From Chaetomium olivaceum (Eukaryota > Ascomycota > Sordariomycetes > Sordariales > Chaetomiaceae): a stretch of 64,000 nt of DNA. The notes beneath the pieces were generated by a model that was not told the origin of the DNA, did not search any database, and was given only the letters and a program-made list of their open reading frames with translations. The position numbers and the translations under genes are program-made. This document shows positions 45,768-56,978 of this stretch, piece by piece. The stretch covers positions 1-64,000 of the forward strand of contig JAYWVB010000089.1 of NCBI GenBank assembly GCA_039881045.1. The letters are read 5' to 3'. Position 1 is the first letter of the stretch, and every line of letters begins with the position of its first letter.

Positions 45768-46333
45768 TCAAGCAGCGTTAGCCTCAACGTGGTCGTCTCC
45801 GCTCTTCGAGGATCTCATCTTCTTGATTTTCTCCTTGAGCTCTCTCTCGCGGAGTTCGCTGGCTGCTTTTGCGTCCTGTCAAAAGCGTCAGTTCCACATC
45901 TCCATCCCCATCACTCATTTTTCAAGTCCCCCACATACCTGCATCGCACTCGACGCCGCCGTCTCGTCACGGGAAGATCGCGGTCTGTTCTCAGCGCCTG
46001 AACCATCAGCCGATCTGTTCCGTGCAGAGGAGTATGATGAAGACGCAGAAGACGCTCTCCGGGCCCTGTGTCCGCCCCTCCCCGCCGGGCTGGGGCTGTC
46101 GTCGTTGCCTCGAGCACGCCTACGGGGCGAGCGACGCCGGCTATCGTACGAACTGGCGGGACTGGCGTCACCGCCACCGCCGCCGCGGCTCCCGCTTCGA
46201 CTCCTAGCTCTGCTCCGGCTGTCGCCGCGTCTTTTCGTCGTCCGCCTCGGTGGGGTGCGGCTAGGCGACCGCGAGTACCGCGAAGAGGACGTCGACGCCG
46301 ACCGGCTGTAGCGTCGGACGGACGTTCGGGACG

Positions 46334-46374
<41 letters not shown>

Positions 46375-47667
46375 ATGCTGCGGCTGTCGCTGCGGCCGCG
46401 GCTGCGGCTGCGCGACGAGCGGGAGTAGCGGCGGCGTTTGGGCAACGGCGAGCCACCAGCGCGGTCGCGGTCTGACGACACGGAGCGGGTGCGGCCGCGC
46501 GGCGGAGGAGAGGCGCGGCGCCGCTTGGGTGCGTCGCGCCGAGACGGCACTGGGGTGCGGGACCGGGATCGGGATCGAGACCGAGACCGTGCGTCGCGTC
46601 GTTGTCGTCGCCGCGGGGGCGGGCTGGGTGACCGGGTGAGGGAGCGTCTGCCGCCTCCGCCTTGGACGACGCCGGGGCTGCGCGAAAGCGAACGGGATGA
46701 GGTCGACCGGACCGACACCGACCGGGTGCGAGACCGGGAGCGGGACCGGCGACGTCGGTCATCGCGCCACCCACCGCCACCCCGCCTAGGTGGGCTGCCA
46801 CGTCTGGGCGGGCTTCCCCGAGGAACGTAGATATCCCGCTGCCATCCGCCGCCGCCACCACCACGAGGCCCTCCACGCCCGCCTCCACCACCACGCTCAC
46901 CACGTTCGCGGAAGCGAGGCGGCGAGCGGGACCGTCCGCGTCCGAACCCGCCCCGGTCTCGATCATCTCGCCCTCCACGCCATGTGTCGCCCCGGCCGGG
47001 TCCGCCTCCGCCTCGGCCACCTCTGCCGCGGTCGCGCCGCTCGAATTCGTCTCGTCGCTGGCGTGCTTCTTCGGCTGCCTTGTCCGCCTCGATCTAACTT
47101 CCGTGTCAGTCTCCGCATTGGGGTGGTGGTGGCTGGTTGGGCTGTTGGTTTTGCCCACCTTCTCCTGCATCAACTCCAGCTTCTTCGCCTCCAGCAACTC
47201 CTTGGGCACGCCCTGCGGGCTGGCCTGCCCGCTCAGCAAGAGCTTCCAGAGCTCCTTGCAGAATGTCGGCGTGTCCTTGTCGAGGAAGCCGGTCAGTTGG
47301 ATCTGCATCGCTTTGATATCGGGCTGTGGCGGTATCGCACTCGAGGTCAGCAAAATAATCAGGGCCAGTAGGCGGGGTGAGTGAATGTGTTGGCTAGATA
47401 GGTACTGACATGGCGAACGCCCTCAACCAGGTCAAAGACGAGCTCGATGACGACGTCGTCTTCGCTCCCCAGGATTTCTGTGACTCGGTTGGCGATCCAT
47501 CTAATTGGTATGCTGTCAGAAAAGGCGCCGGGCCTATAGTCGCTGTCGGTCGGTGATGCTTACTTCTTCATGACCTGGACGTTGACCTTTTGCATGTCCA
47601 CCTTCTGGTTGAACTCGGGCGGGAATTTGGTGCTCTTGAGCAGCTTCGCGTCCACGCCGGTCGCCAT
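45768..47667 (-). CDS. PWI-domain SR protein, SRRM1/SRm160-like splicing coactivator
   Basis: The start codon at 47665-47667 opens with MATGVDAKLLKSTKFPPEFN and QKVDMQKVNVQVMKK, then a PWI domain split by introns (WIANRVTEILGSEDDVVIEL, DKDTPTFCKELWKLLLSGQ, PKELLEAKKLELMQEK). PWI domains bind nucleic acid and tether SR-related proteins to pre-mRNA. Next come an Arg/Gly-rich part (DRGRGGRGGGGPGRG) and a long RS domain with uninterrupted SRSRSRSRSR-type blocks. The final exon reads DAKAASELRERELKEKIKKM and ends HVEANAA. Introns are visible near 47355-47410, 47500-47560, 47098-47170 and 45870-45940. The whole Arg/Ser region is open in one frame without breaks, which contrasts with its neighbours. 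Length is about 490 residues. Nuclear speckle location is inferred from family membership. Confidence 0.9.
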
Positions 47668-48678
47668 TGCTGCTGGCTGGTTGGGCTTTTGCCTGCCCCT
47701 TCCCCTTGTGGCGATTGGTCGCTGTGTGGATTTGCTATAATGCGTCGGGAGGATGTCGACGCTACCTTAGTTGCTCGATTTGATCTTGTTCGTCGCCCGC
47801 CTGTTGTGGGGAATGCTGCTTGCCGGAATTGAAGATACCTAAATAGATACCTAATTGAACTTTGTTGCCGAGACTCTCCGCTGCAGCGACGCGTGCTGAT
47901 GAGATGTGAACCTCGACGGGTCTTGGCAGGCTTGGCAGGCGGGTCTGCTGCACCCCACTTCGTTGGAGTGCTGGAGCGCTGGAGCGGCGACAGGGGTGCA
48001 GACGCGTGGGGTTAGAAATAGCGGGGACCTCAACTGGTGGGTGGTCGCGTGCATGATCTAGAAGCGCTCCAGTGGACGGGATGTGGACAGGTGTGTAAAG
48101 GTGTGTGACACTGTAAATACAGTAGGTGGTGGTGATCATGAGGCTCTCCAAAGCCTCCGATCCGGAGAGAAATGAGGCATTTTTATCCCGCCCAAGAATG
48201 AATTGCAAAGCGCATTTGCCGTCACAAGTTATTTGTGAAGGGAAGATGTTTGATGTTTGATGCTTTGAGAGGTTGATATTATCGGAGCAAGCATTGTAGC
48301 TGAGTGTTGAGACGATGCGCCGGGCTGGTATGCATCACTTCGGGACGGCAAATAACAAATATTTGAGAACCCGAGGTGAACTCCCTCAGTGCAGCGAAGC
48401 AGACGAACCGACGAAGTCGTCTATGTAAGAGTACTCATACATTTTCCCATCTCCCCATTACCTCACGGGCCAACCAACCCCTTCAACCGCCTCAAGTGTC
48501 CCTACCAACTTAGTTTACAACCATAACGCCGTGATACTCCATGCATGATACCTGGCGCCCTGCAAACCATCCCTGAGCCGTATGATAACCCGATAATAAC
48601 CCGACGTGACCCGTGGACGTGTGTGTGTGTTTGTGTTGAATACCCAGACTCCTCTCATACCATCATGAACAAGCTCGC
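47668..48678. other. Spacer upstream of the PWI/SR gene
   Basis: Promoter DNA of the PWI/SR gene and 3' flank of the coiled-coil gene. The sequence near 48,200-48,400 is AT-richer and contains GATG/TTGA repeats without clear structure. No gene is supported. Confidence 0.5.
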
Positions 48679-49465
48679 TCAAGAGCTTTTGGGGTAACTG
48701 AACCTCGCCCTCCCCGAGTCGCTATCCTTCTTCTCGCCCTGCACCTGCTTCATGTGTAGGGCGGCGATCTTCTCTCTCAATTTGCTGAGATTCCGATTAT
48801 TGTCCTGGTCCTTCAGTTTGGCGCGAATCTCGTAGAGTGCCATGAGGGAGTTGGCTCGGTCAACATCGTCATCGATCTGTTGTGTTCGCGTCTGATTTAG
48901 TACATGACCATCGCCGGGGACCGTGGAAAGGAGTGAGAGCGAGAGCGAGTAGGTGGCGGGGATGGCAGTGTTGCTTGGGTAGGTGGTGATGGTGGTGGTG
49001 GTGATGGTGGTGGTGGTGGATGGTGGTGGTGATGAAGGGTGTTTTCCTGCTAACCTCTGTCTCTCGCCGCGGCGTCCCGGGGATGGAGCCGTAGGAGGAG
49101 TTTGCGCGTGTGTTGGGCGGCGTGAGGATGCGCCGGCCGTACTTGTCGAATTTGGCCGGCGAAGCTGTCCTTGACATGAAGGAGGAACCTGCTGAGGCTG
49201 CTGAACCGCCGGATCCAGTGCGCTTGTGGTGTCGCAGGGTGGGTCGGGCGGGCGGCTGCTCCGACGGCCTGGACGAGTCGGCAGGTGGTGATGTCGGGAG
49301 GGTCTTATTGGCGTTGACTAGAGCGACGGCGGCTTGCGATTCCTGCTATGACAGAAAAATTAGGGGAGTTCGTGCACGAAGCCAGAAAACAGTATGGGCA
49401 TGGCATACCGCTGCGTTCAAATCGCTGAGGTCAGCCAGCATCTGCGCAAGCTGGATGCTCTCCAT
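48679..49465 (-). CDS. Unassigned fungal coiled-coil protein, about 186 residues
   Basis: Three exons join in phase: 49409-49465 (MESIQLAQMLADLSDLNAA), 49055-49345 and 48679-48891, with GT..AG introns of 63 and 163 bp. The N-terminus is a short amphipathic helix. The middle is disordered and Ser/Pro-rich (LPTSPPADSSRPSEQ, KRTGSGGSAASAGS) and contains a compact segment, AKFDKYGRRILTPPNTRANS. The C-terminal exon is a charged helix (DRANSLMALYEIRAKLKDQD, NLSKLREKIAALHMKQ) ending RFSYPKSS. I do not recognise the family. The consistent splicing, codon phase and conserved-looking YGRRILTPPN motif support a real gene. Intron 2 contains a TGG/TGA trinucleotide repeat (48986-49034). Confidence 0.7.
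48986..49034. repeat. TGG-rich trinucleotide repeat in an intron
   Basis: Imperfect TGGTGGTGATGG-type repeats fill the middle of intron 2 of the coiled-coil gene. They encode poly-His when read on the minus strand but lie outside the exons. Confidence 0.8.
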
Positions 49466-51055
49466 CATTATTATGGATGCTTGGTCCGAAGCTGGGATGG
49501 GCCGTCTCGTGTTTTCGCGAGCATTCAAAGTAGATCGGGACAACAAAGTAGTCGAGACAACAACGCGTCGAGGTTGCCACTGGCGACGGGATGGGTGTCT
49601 CTCGGTCTGGAAGAATGGCTGGGGTGTTGGTGGTTGGTTGTGTGGCTGGCTTCTTGGAATTTCGATGTAAGATGGATGGACGGTTTCACAGAGAAGGATT
49701 TTCTGGGCGAGGCGAAGAGCAGCCGCAGATTATATGGTGGCTACCAGGAGCCTCGAACGAGCTAATCATAACCCCAATAGGAGGAAAGCGCATGCCGACA
49801 TTTCCCCCGCGGTAGTGCATGGGATGGTGTGCATCGAGTTGCGACGGAGCAGCTGGAACCACTTAACTAAGGTACCTTCCATACCATACCTCCTTTACCC
49901 CGTGACGGGCAGGGCTGAGCTTAATTCTGACGAGAACGGTCAACGCGAATCTTTTGGGCTGGAGCTTTGTTCAGCGGGGGCCTGTCGGAACTCGGGACCG
50001 ACAGGGGGGACCGTGGCTCGTGGTCAGGGCACTAAACGGCGTGTGCATCTTGGCCTCGTGGACGCCCCCATCTTATTGCCAAATAACCAAGTACATACCA
50101 AGCTTGAGGTACTCCAAAAGAGTAGACGCTATCAAAGCCTACCATGCAACTTACCGTCTCTCATTCATGTTGAATTTCCCTAGGTACCTGCGAAGCAAGT
50201 ATATACTCGTTGGGTTGGATTCGGCTTTTTCTGTCCATGGGTTTCCCCGCAGGCTCGCCTCTTAGGTCGCTGCTCTCCTCTCCAGGTCTGGAGAAAGCCC
50301 CTCCGATGCCCCTCGGCGACCTTCTAGGCCCTAAACTACCCCCACAGCATCTCAGCCATCCCGCTCATCCCGTCCGCCTGGAACAGGTCGGTGACGGCAA
50401 ACTCCCAGGGCGCCCGTCATAATACACAGCAGCGTTCAGGTTTTGCTTCCCGCGCTCTGATCGGGCTGCCGCTTACGTAGGTACCTCGTATGGTCTGCGG
50501 GTTTCAAATCGAAGGAAGGCGAACAATGGCTTCCAGATGGCTCCAGCACTGATGAATAACCATCTAACCTAACCTATCGCCATTGACGGGATGGTTGAAC
50601 CGATTACAGCCGATCCTAGTTCCGCTCCAAATGGCAAGGCAAGTATAGCTGGTTTAACCAACCAGAAAGTGCTTATTAGCCTGAATTACTACACAGTAAG
50701 ACCAGCAGATCTTCCAAGCAACGACAGTCAGTGCCGACGATTCCCCCGAATAACCGTTAGTTTCAAAGCCCGTGTCTAGCGATAGGTGGATGGTTTATGC
50801 AGTAACGGAGCCTGTTGCTCTCTTTAGCACGTTACCGTTAGTTAACCCCCAGCTGTTGTGGTGGGTCAAGATCGGCCACCCAAAAGTGTTGCCGTCGGTC
50901 GTCGGCCGAGCCGAGTGACTGTGTAACTATTGCCGAAGTCGCATTCTCTTCCCGATCGGATTGGACGTTGCATCTTGTCACCGAAGAAGGAGTGTGAAGC
51001 GAAAGCCGTCGTATAATATAAGCGGCACCCGTCAGCGCGGGGGAATTGTGTCACA
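49466..51055. promoter_or_regulatory. Divergent spacer between the coiled-coil gene and FAHD1
   Basis: About 1.6 kb separates two divergent starts. It contains several GGTACC/TAGGTACC motifs (about 49869, 50182 and 50480), a type of motif frequent in intergenic DNA of this fungal group. Short frames here have no recognisable domains, and I call no gene. Confidence 0.45.
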
Positions 51056-51981
51056 ATGGTGTTACTACTCAGGAGAGGAATCAGAGGAATCAGAGGAATG
51101 GCGACCATGACTTCACTCAAGAAGACGGGAAAGGTGGTCTGCATTGGCCGCAACTATGCGTGCGTCATCCTCCCTTTTGATTGACTGTATTGTATTGGTC
51201 GTGACTCGGACCTCATTCCCCCGAGTGCGGCAAAGCATGGCATGGCATGGGGTGTGGCCTGTGGCTGACCAGCATACAGGGACCATATCACGGAGCTGAA
51301 CAGCGCCCGCCCCAAGCAGCCCTTTTTCTTCCAGAAGCCGACCTCGTCGATCCTGCTTCCCGGCGAGGGTCCGGTGATCCGGCCCCGGGGCGTCAACCTG
51401 CACTATGAGGTTGAGCTCGCCCTCATCCTGGGCAAGCGGGTGAGGGATCTCAGCGCGCAGGACGAGCAGGGGGCGCTGGACGCCATTGAGAGTGAGGCAA
51501 TTCCTTCCCATGCCATAATTCCCAGCACTCACTAAAACCAAAAAAAAAACTAGGCTACGCTCTCAGCATCGACATGACGGCGCGCAACGTGCAGAACGAG
51601 GCCAAGAAGAAGGGCCTCCCCTGGGACATCAGCAAGGGTTTCGACACCTTCCTGCCCGTGAGCAACATCATCAGCAAGTCGGCCATCCCGAACCCGCACA
51701 AGATCGACCTGTACCTGAGCGTCAACGACAAGGTGGTGCAGAGCGACTCGACCGAGCTGATGCTCTTCCGGATCCCCAGGATCTTGAGTGATATTTCCAA
51801 GGTCATGACTCTCGAGCCGGGCGACATCATTCTGACGGGCACCCCCAAGGGTGTTGGTCCCGTCGTGCCGGGGGATGTCATGCGGGCGGGCATCCGGGTT
51901 GATGGGAAGGAGCTGGAGGAGGCCAAGATCGAAGTTGCCGTGGAGGAGTCGACCAGCTCGTACGAGTATGCCGAGACGTAG
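51056..51981 (+). CDS. FAHD1-like fumarylacetoacetate hydrolase-family protein (acylpyruvase / oxaloacetate decarboxylase type)
   Basis: Three exons join cleanly: 51056-51159, 51280-51491 and 51554-51981, giving 247 residues with no frame break. The N-terminus MVLLLRRGIRGIRGMATMTS is basic and hydrophobic and looks like a mitochondrial presequence, followed by the family start KVVCIGRNYADHITELN. The metal-binding acidic residues fit LHYEVELALILG (E..E) and SIDMTARN (D). The C-terminal signature GDIILTGTPKGVGPVVPGD is the FAH-family substrate loop. Human FAHD1 cleaves acylpyruvates and decarboxylates oxaloacetate in mitochondria; the substrate here is not proven. The presequence is partly built from a 9-bp AGAGGAATC repeat. 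An internal ATG at 51098 (MATMTS) could give a cytosolic form. Confidence 0.92.
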
Positions 51982-52628
51982 TGTGTGTATTTCTCGTTGG
52001 TATACTTATCTAGAGTGCTAGACATAGAGGGATGATCCAGGGGGTCATCCCGATGAGTGGTTGCCTCAACGCCCACTTTCATCCAAACATTCTGAACACC
52101 GTTAAGTTCCTTCCTGCCCGCCAGTGACCAGCCCAGGGTATATATATTAGTTCCGCATCCCACACTGTCACCGATCCTCCCAATTGAAGCCAACACCGGT
52201 TGGCTCAGCGGTATTGGGAGGAACCCGGGTGGAACGCCAACCGAAAGAGGCCGTGGGTTCGACTCCCCCTCGCGAAGAAAAACTTGAAAGGGTTTCTCGT
52301 AGCCTGCAGCCCCCATCCGACCGGCGGATGGGGTCGGCAGGTGAGCTTTTTTGTTTTTCTGCCATTTTGTTCTTGCTATCTTAGAACAACCATTTCATAG
52401 TGGTTGGTATGCATGGTTTGGGACTGCATCTGAGCCTTCGGTTCCATGCTCACTTCCCAAAAAACAAATGCATAATGATCGAATCCCAATCTGGACGACA
52501 GACTGATGTGATTACAGTCAGACTCTAATAAACAAGCACAAATACACCCACCTACGAACCTTCCACCCTACAACTACACACCACCACACTCCCTCCCCCT
52601 CTGCCCACCACCCACCACCCAGCAACTC
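51982..52628. other. Convergent spacer with a tRNA-like sequence
   Basis: FAHD1 and the 3-hydroxyanthranilate dioxygenase gene converge here. A tRNA-like stretch sits at about 52190-52275 (see separate entry). The rest is 3' flanking DNA, C/A-rich at 52530-52620. Confidence 0.5.
52190..52275 (+). other. tRNA-like sequence with Pol III A- and B-box motifs, probably a relic or SINE fragment
   Basis: TGGCTCAGCGG near 52201 fits the A box and GGGTTCGACTCCC near 52255 fits the B box. The spacing of about 55 bases is longer than in an ordinary tRNA and would need an intron or a long variable arm. The flanking 7-base acceptor arms do not pair, so I do not think it is a functional tRNA. Confidence 0.35.
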
Positions 52629-53392
52629 TCACTCCACTTCCAAATTCGGATCCCTAATCGACCCCTCCGGCGGACACCACTCGGCCACCTCCCCACAAGC
52701 CTTACACCTCCGCCCCTCCTCATCGGCGCGAAACGCCTCCACGGCGGCCTTGATCTGCGTGCCGAGATCGGTGCAGTGGAACGCGGCCTCCTTCACGACC
52801 GCGCCGCACCCGTCCCGCTGGCAGTACCAGCGCATGCGGTCGAGCGCGCCCGCGGGCCGTTTCTGCTCGAGCACGATGCCGACGGTGTCGGCGAAGCGCA
52901 CCGGGTTGTGCGGCGTGTTGGGCGGGAGCAGGAACATGTCCCCTTCGCGAATGATGATGTCGCGGAAGGGGTTGGTGGGCTCGGTGGTGTCGACGATTTT
53001 GAGCAGCATGGCGCCCTTGTGCTGGTAGAACCATTCCGGCGTGGTGTTGATGTGGTAGTCGGTGCGGGCATTGGGGCCACCGACGATCTAAGGGGGGGTG
53101 AGTCTGTATTTGTGCGTGTGTGTAGGTGGAGGATGATGGGAAAGTTGGTGAGGGTTGGTGAGGGTTGGTGAGGTTTGAGGGTTGCGGGAAGGGGGTGGTG
53201 GGTATGTACCATGACGGTGAAATCCCCGTTGTAGACGCAGTAGTTGTTGATGGGGGGCTTGAGAAGGTGGGAGTTCTCCTCTAGCCTAAAGTGTGGTTAG
53301 CAGTGATGAATCAGACGGTTATGTTTGTATTGGTTGGTTCATAGGGTGGGTTAAGCATACCACTTGGGCAGGTTTACCGGTGGTGCGAGCAT
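52629..53392 (-). CDS. bna1: 3-hydroxyanthranilate 3,4-dioxygenase
   Basis: It opens the ring of 3-hydroxyanthranilate on the kynurenine route to quinolinate and NAD. Exons 53361-53392, 53210-53285 and 52629-53087 join in phase to 188 residues, the usual fungal length. The cupin fold is clear: [20 protein letters not shown] supplies a His and a Glu of the Fe(II) site, and [12 protein letters not shown] the second His. The C-terminus has two Cys pairs, CGAVV-linked CQRDGC and [11 protein letters not shown], the rubredoxin-like metal site found in fungal and bacterial forms. The start [11 protein letters not shown] matches the family N-terminus. It diverges from the copper transporter gene. No other NAD-pathway gene is near, so clustering is not indicated. 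Confidence 0.95.
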
Positions 53393-54161
53393 CTTGAGAG
53401 ATTAAAGTGTCAATAACCGGAAGTGTATCGATAGAGCTGTTTAACAGCAAGTCAACTTCGGTATATGACAAGTTGCTTCAGTGTTTAAAGATGGTTTGAG
53501 TAAGCGTCTTGTCCCCGCAACTCAACTACGTCGTGGGAAGGGTATCGTCGGTCGTAGATTCAAGAGCTCTACTTACAGGTACGGTACATACCTTGCCTGT
53601 AGGTACTCGAGATAGATGAGTTCGGGGTTGCAAAACAAGTCAAGGTCACCTTCCGTCACCTTCCGGGATTTTCTTGAGCTTTAGCCGTGAATTGGAAAAA
53701 CCGCGCCTTCCGAGAACGTTCATCATCAAACGATTTCCAGTCTCACCTGTTTCATGCCCCGCCAACAAACCCCGCCCCTCGCCGAGCGGCAGCCCAGCAA
53801 CAGTACGACGACGCCGCTCCCAAAATTAGTCCAGCGCAGTGGATCCCATCAGCGGCCCGTCTCACTGTGTGTGAGTGTGCTGTGGCATTCAGGGATTTGA
53901 ACACGCGAGCTCAATCGGGACAAAACACCACCGATATTCCGTCCAGCCACATTCACTCAGATCGCGGGGACGTGAGGACAGCTTGCCGTGATTTTGTAAA
54001 TTTGTAGACATTCATTCACATTTACATCCACATTGGAATTGCCAATTGCAGCGGCGCCCTCCCAAGTTCCTCAATTGATACCGCGATCAAGACTCTATTT
54101 CATCCTTCCCTCACACCCTCTTCTCGCTTTGTCCGAAACACCATCCATCCATCCATCCACC
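53393..54161. promoter_or_regulatory. Divergent spacer between bna1 and the Ctr copper transporter
   Basis: These 769 bp lie between two divergent starts. GTACCT/TACGGTACATACC motifs lie near 53578-53610 and a (CATC)n run directly before the transporter start (54143-54158). I see no certain copper-response element. Confidence 0.45.
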
Positions 54162-55096
54162 ATGGACCACTCCTCCCACGATCATCACCACATTATGGAC
54201 CACTCATCACACGCCGGCCACGGCGACAGCGGGCCCATGTGCAACATGAATGTCAGTCGCCCAACCACCAACCCCTTCACCTTCTCAAACTCACACCCGC
54301 GCAGATGCTCTTCACATGGGACACGACCGATCTCTGTGTTGTCTTCCGCCAGTGGCGCATCACGTCCACGCTGAGTCTCGTCGTCTCGCTGGTTGCCGTC
54401 GTTGCCATCTGCGCCGGGTATGAGGCCCTACGTGAGGGCGTTCGCCGCTACGAGGCCGCGCTGTCCCGCCGGGTTGAGACTGTGCCCCGTAAGTGTGCTG
54501 CTGTTGCTCCTTTTGCCCATCTCCTAGCTCTCCTCACCCCATTCCTTTCTTCTATCGATCAAGTCCACATACGCGCATATCACATGCAACCCATATCATG
54601 TACCCAGCGAGTTCCTCCGCTAAGAACCATTCTTCCCAAAATCGAGTCCCCCTATCCCAATCCCACTCCGGCCCCTACCCCGATCCCCTCGCCGCCACCG
54701 TCACCCTCCTCCCCAACCCCAACCCCCGAACGATATTCCGATGAATCAGCTACTGAGACAGCGCCCTTCCTCCTCCCACCAACTACAGGCCAGAACCGGG
54801 AGCAAATCACGCGGCAAGCCCACGTCACCAAGGCGGTGCTGTACGGCATCCAGAACTTTTACGCCTTCATGATCATGTAAGTGCCGTACCGTGCCACTTC
54901 CGCCTCCTCCGCCCTTCTCTCTGCTTGGGGAGGGATAGAAAACATGATAGATAGCTAGATAGACTAACCAGGGGATAGGCTCATCTTCATGACCTACAAC
55001 GGGTGGGTGATGATTGCGGTGTCGGTGGGCGCCGGGCTGGGTTACCTCGTATTTGGCGGGCAGACCCCCATTACCAAGGAGACGGCCTGTCATTGA
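54162..55096 (+). CDS. Ctr-family copper transporter
   Basis: Ctr proteins form trimeric channels importing Cu(I). Exon 1 (54162-54251) encodes a His/Met-rich N-terminus (MDHSSHDHHHIMDHSSHAGH, then GPMCNMN) that should collect copper. Exon 2 (54305-54488) starts MLFTWDTTDLCVVFRQWRIT and carries transmembrane segment 1. The last exons contain TM2 (YGIQNFYAFMIM, with an MXXXM-like feature) and TM3 (MTYNGWVMIAVSVGAGLGYL, GXXXG packing). Introns: 54252-54304, one opening at 54489 with an uncertain acceptor, and 54877-54978. The cytosolic loop between TM1 and TM2 is Pro-rich and its exact splicing is unclear: two frames are open there, and a frame change in a C run is possible. Total is about 200-220 residues. 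The stop codon is at 55094-55096. Confidence 0.87.
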
Positions 55097-55217
55097 AGAG
55101 TGTCAGTTCAGCACCATTTTGTCTGTCTGTTCTGTCGACGAGAAGATGGAAAAGGGAGGCACCGGCAGCCCCACAGGGGGGGTTCCCATTCCCACCTAGT
55201 TCTACACGTATATCGAT

Positions 55218-56978
55218 CTACCACCACATATCTTCTATTCTACTTTCTTCCCAGACCGCATCCAATTGAAAGCCAAAGCCCAACCCGATTTTACATCTTA
55301 CTCGGCCCCCTTTCTCCTTCTCCTCCTTCTCCTCCTCGCTCTTCTTCGCTTTGGCCTCGGCCTCGGCCTCCCTCGCCCTCTTCCAGTCCTCGGCCGACAC
55401 CACACTGCCCGCCCTCTTCTTCTCCCCCATGCGGCCCATGCGCGCCAGCGTCTCGATGATGCCCTCGTCGCCAAAATGCCGGTTGTGCTCAAACTCCGGC
55501 CTCTCATCATACGCAACCGTCGCCGCATCCACCAGCATCCGCGCCGTCATGCCCCATACCTTGTACCGCTCCAGCTCTCCCCCTCCCCGGACCCCTTCTT
55601 CTTCTTCGTCTTCCCATCCGTACCCTCACCCCTACCACCCCCATCCTTATCTTCACCACCACTCCCATCCCTGCTCCCACCATGATGATGATGATGATCA
55701 TCCCCATCCCCCTCCCCCTCGGACAGCGCCGCCAGCCCGCCCTCGCGCACGTAGGGCTTGACCACGGTCTGGTCGGTCACGGGCACGTAGAAGAAGTGCA
55801 TGCGCCACCGCGAGTCGTGCCACGTCGTCCAGCTGCCCTCGTACCAGTTGCCGGGGGGCAGCGGGCGTGGCGCTGCGTCTTTGGGGTGGTGGTGGTGGTG
55901 GTGCTGTTGATGATGATGGCGTGGTTGGTGCTGATGGGGTGGTTGGTGCTGATGGGGTGGTTGGTGCTGATGGCGTGGTTGGTGCTGGTGGAAGGACCTC
56001 GTCGGTCGCGCGCAGGAAATTGTGGAATGGCGCGGAGAAGACGGCCGCGACTTCCTTGGCGTCGAGGCGCGGGATGAGGGACTCCTCGACTGTGGGGGAT
56101 GGGTTCGCTGGGGGTTTTGTGGTGGTGGTGGTGGTGACGGCGTCGCTTGTGTGGAGGAGGGCTACACAGGGGCGGACGACGAGCTCGGTGCGGGCGAGGT
56201 TCATGGGCAGGTAGCAGAGGTGCTCGATGCGGAAGGGTGCCGGGAGCTTGCTGTCGTCGAGCGGGAGGCCGATCTCCTCCCAGGCTTCGCGGCGGGCGAT
56301 TTGGTCTGGGTGGTAATTTCAGGGGTCAGGGAGTGGGTAGATTAAGTAGGGGGTGAGAAGGGAGGGCATACAGGGTGATTCGTCCAGAGTGTCGGCTTTG
56401 CCCCCTGGGAGGGCGGCATGTCCTGAGCCTGGGTTAGTTGAGGGATAGGGGATGAGACCAGAAGGATGCGCACCCGAGAAACTGCGCAGGCTGGCGGCGC
56501 GCATGGTGATAACAACGCGCAAATCGCCTCGTCGATCGGCGTACAGGAGCATTAATACCGCTGCACGGCGACTGACTGGGAGGCGGTCCCAGAGCGGAAA
56601 CGGTGGCGGCTTGTAGGCCCTCAGCCGGGCAATGGCGGCCTTAAAGCGTATGAGTTGGGCCGGTCACTACTAACACGAGAGGATAGACGCGGTACTGACC
56701 GCCGAGACTGCATTTAGCGGTGCCATGGTCGATGCATCCCAATAATTGGATCCCTTGTGGCTTTCCTCCTCCTCTTCCTCTTCCTCTCCCTCTTCCTCGG
56801 ATAAGAATTCGGCGGCTGCTCCGTCTAAATCGGCCGGGAGCGGAAGAGCGGTGTCGGAGGCCGGAGCGTCTTGGATACTCTGGATGACGGTCTGGACTTC
56901 TTCCTGGTGTTCTGGTGAACCGACTTGCACTTGCACTTGCACTGGCAGTTGCTCCTCGGCGGAGAGAAATGCGCTCAT
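55218..56978 (-). CDS. Nudix hydrolase of the CoA-diphosphatase (PCD1/NUDT7-8) type
   Basis: Nudix enzymes of this branch cleave CoA and related nucleotides. The N-terminus is acidic and disordered (MSAFLSAEEQLPVQ, a long Glu run). The domain starts KPPPFPLWDRLPVSRRAAVL with VVITMRAASLRSFSG, the UPF0035-type motif preceding the Nudix box, then GGKADTLDESP and ARREAWEEIGLP across an intron near 56300-56370. The first exon ends near 56700. Inside the domain an Ala-Pro-Thr-rich insert is coded by an 18-bp repeat. The C-terminal part contains GNWYEGSWTTWHDSRWRMHF and LVDAATVAYDERPEFEHNR. Frame changes occur at the G6 run 55853-55858 and around 55578-55587. No peroxisomal targeting tripeptide is evident (it ends DMWW), so cellular location is open. 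The gene converges on the Ctr gene with 121 bp between stops. Confidence 0.85.
55922..55995. repeat. 18-bp tandem repeat coding an SAPTTP array in the Nudix gene
   Basis: About four copies of TGGTTGGTGCTGATGGGG lie on the plus strand within the coding region. The period keeps the frame, so copy number can vary without breaking the protein. Confidence 0.88.

Noticed and set aside
51555..52316. 253-codon minus-strand frame containing REGESNPRPL
   Set aside because: It is antisense to FAHD1 and runs through the tRNA-like sequence; that phrase is a known artefact of translated tRNA-derived DNA.
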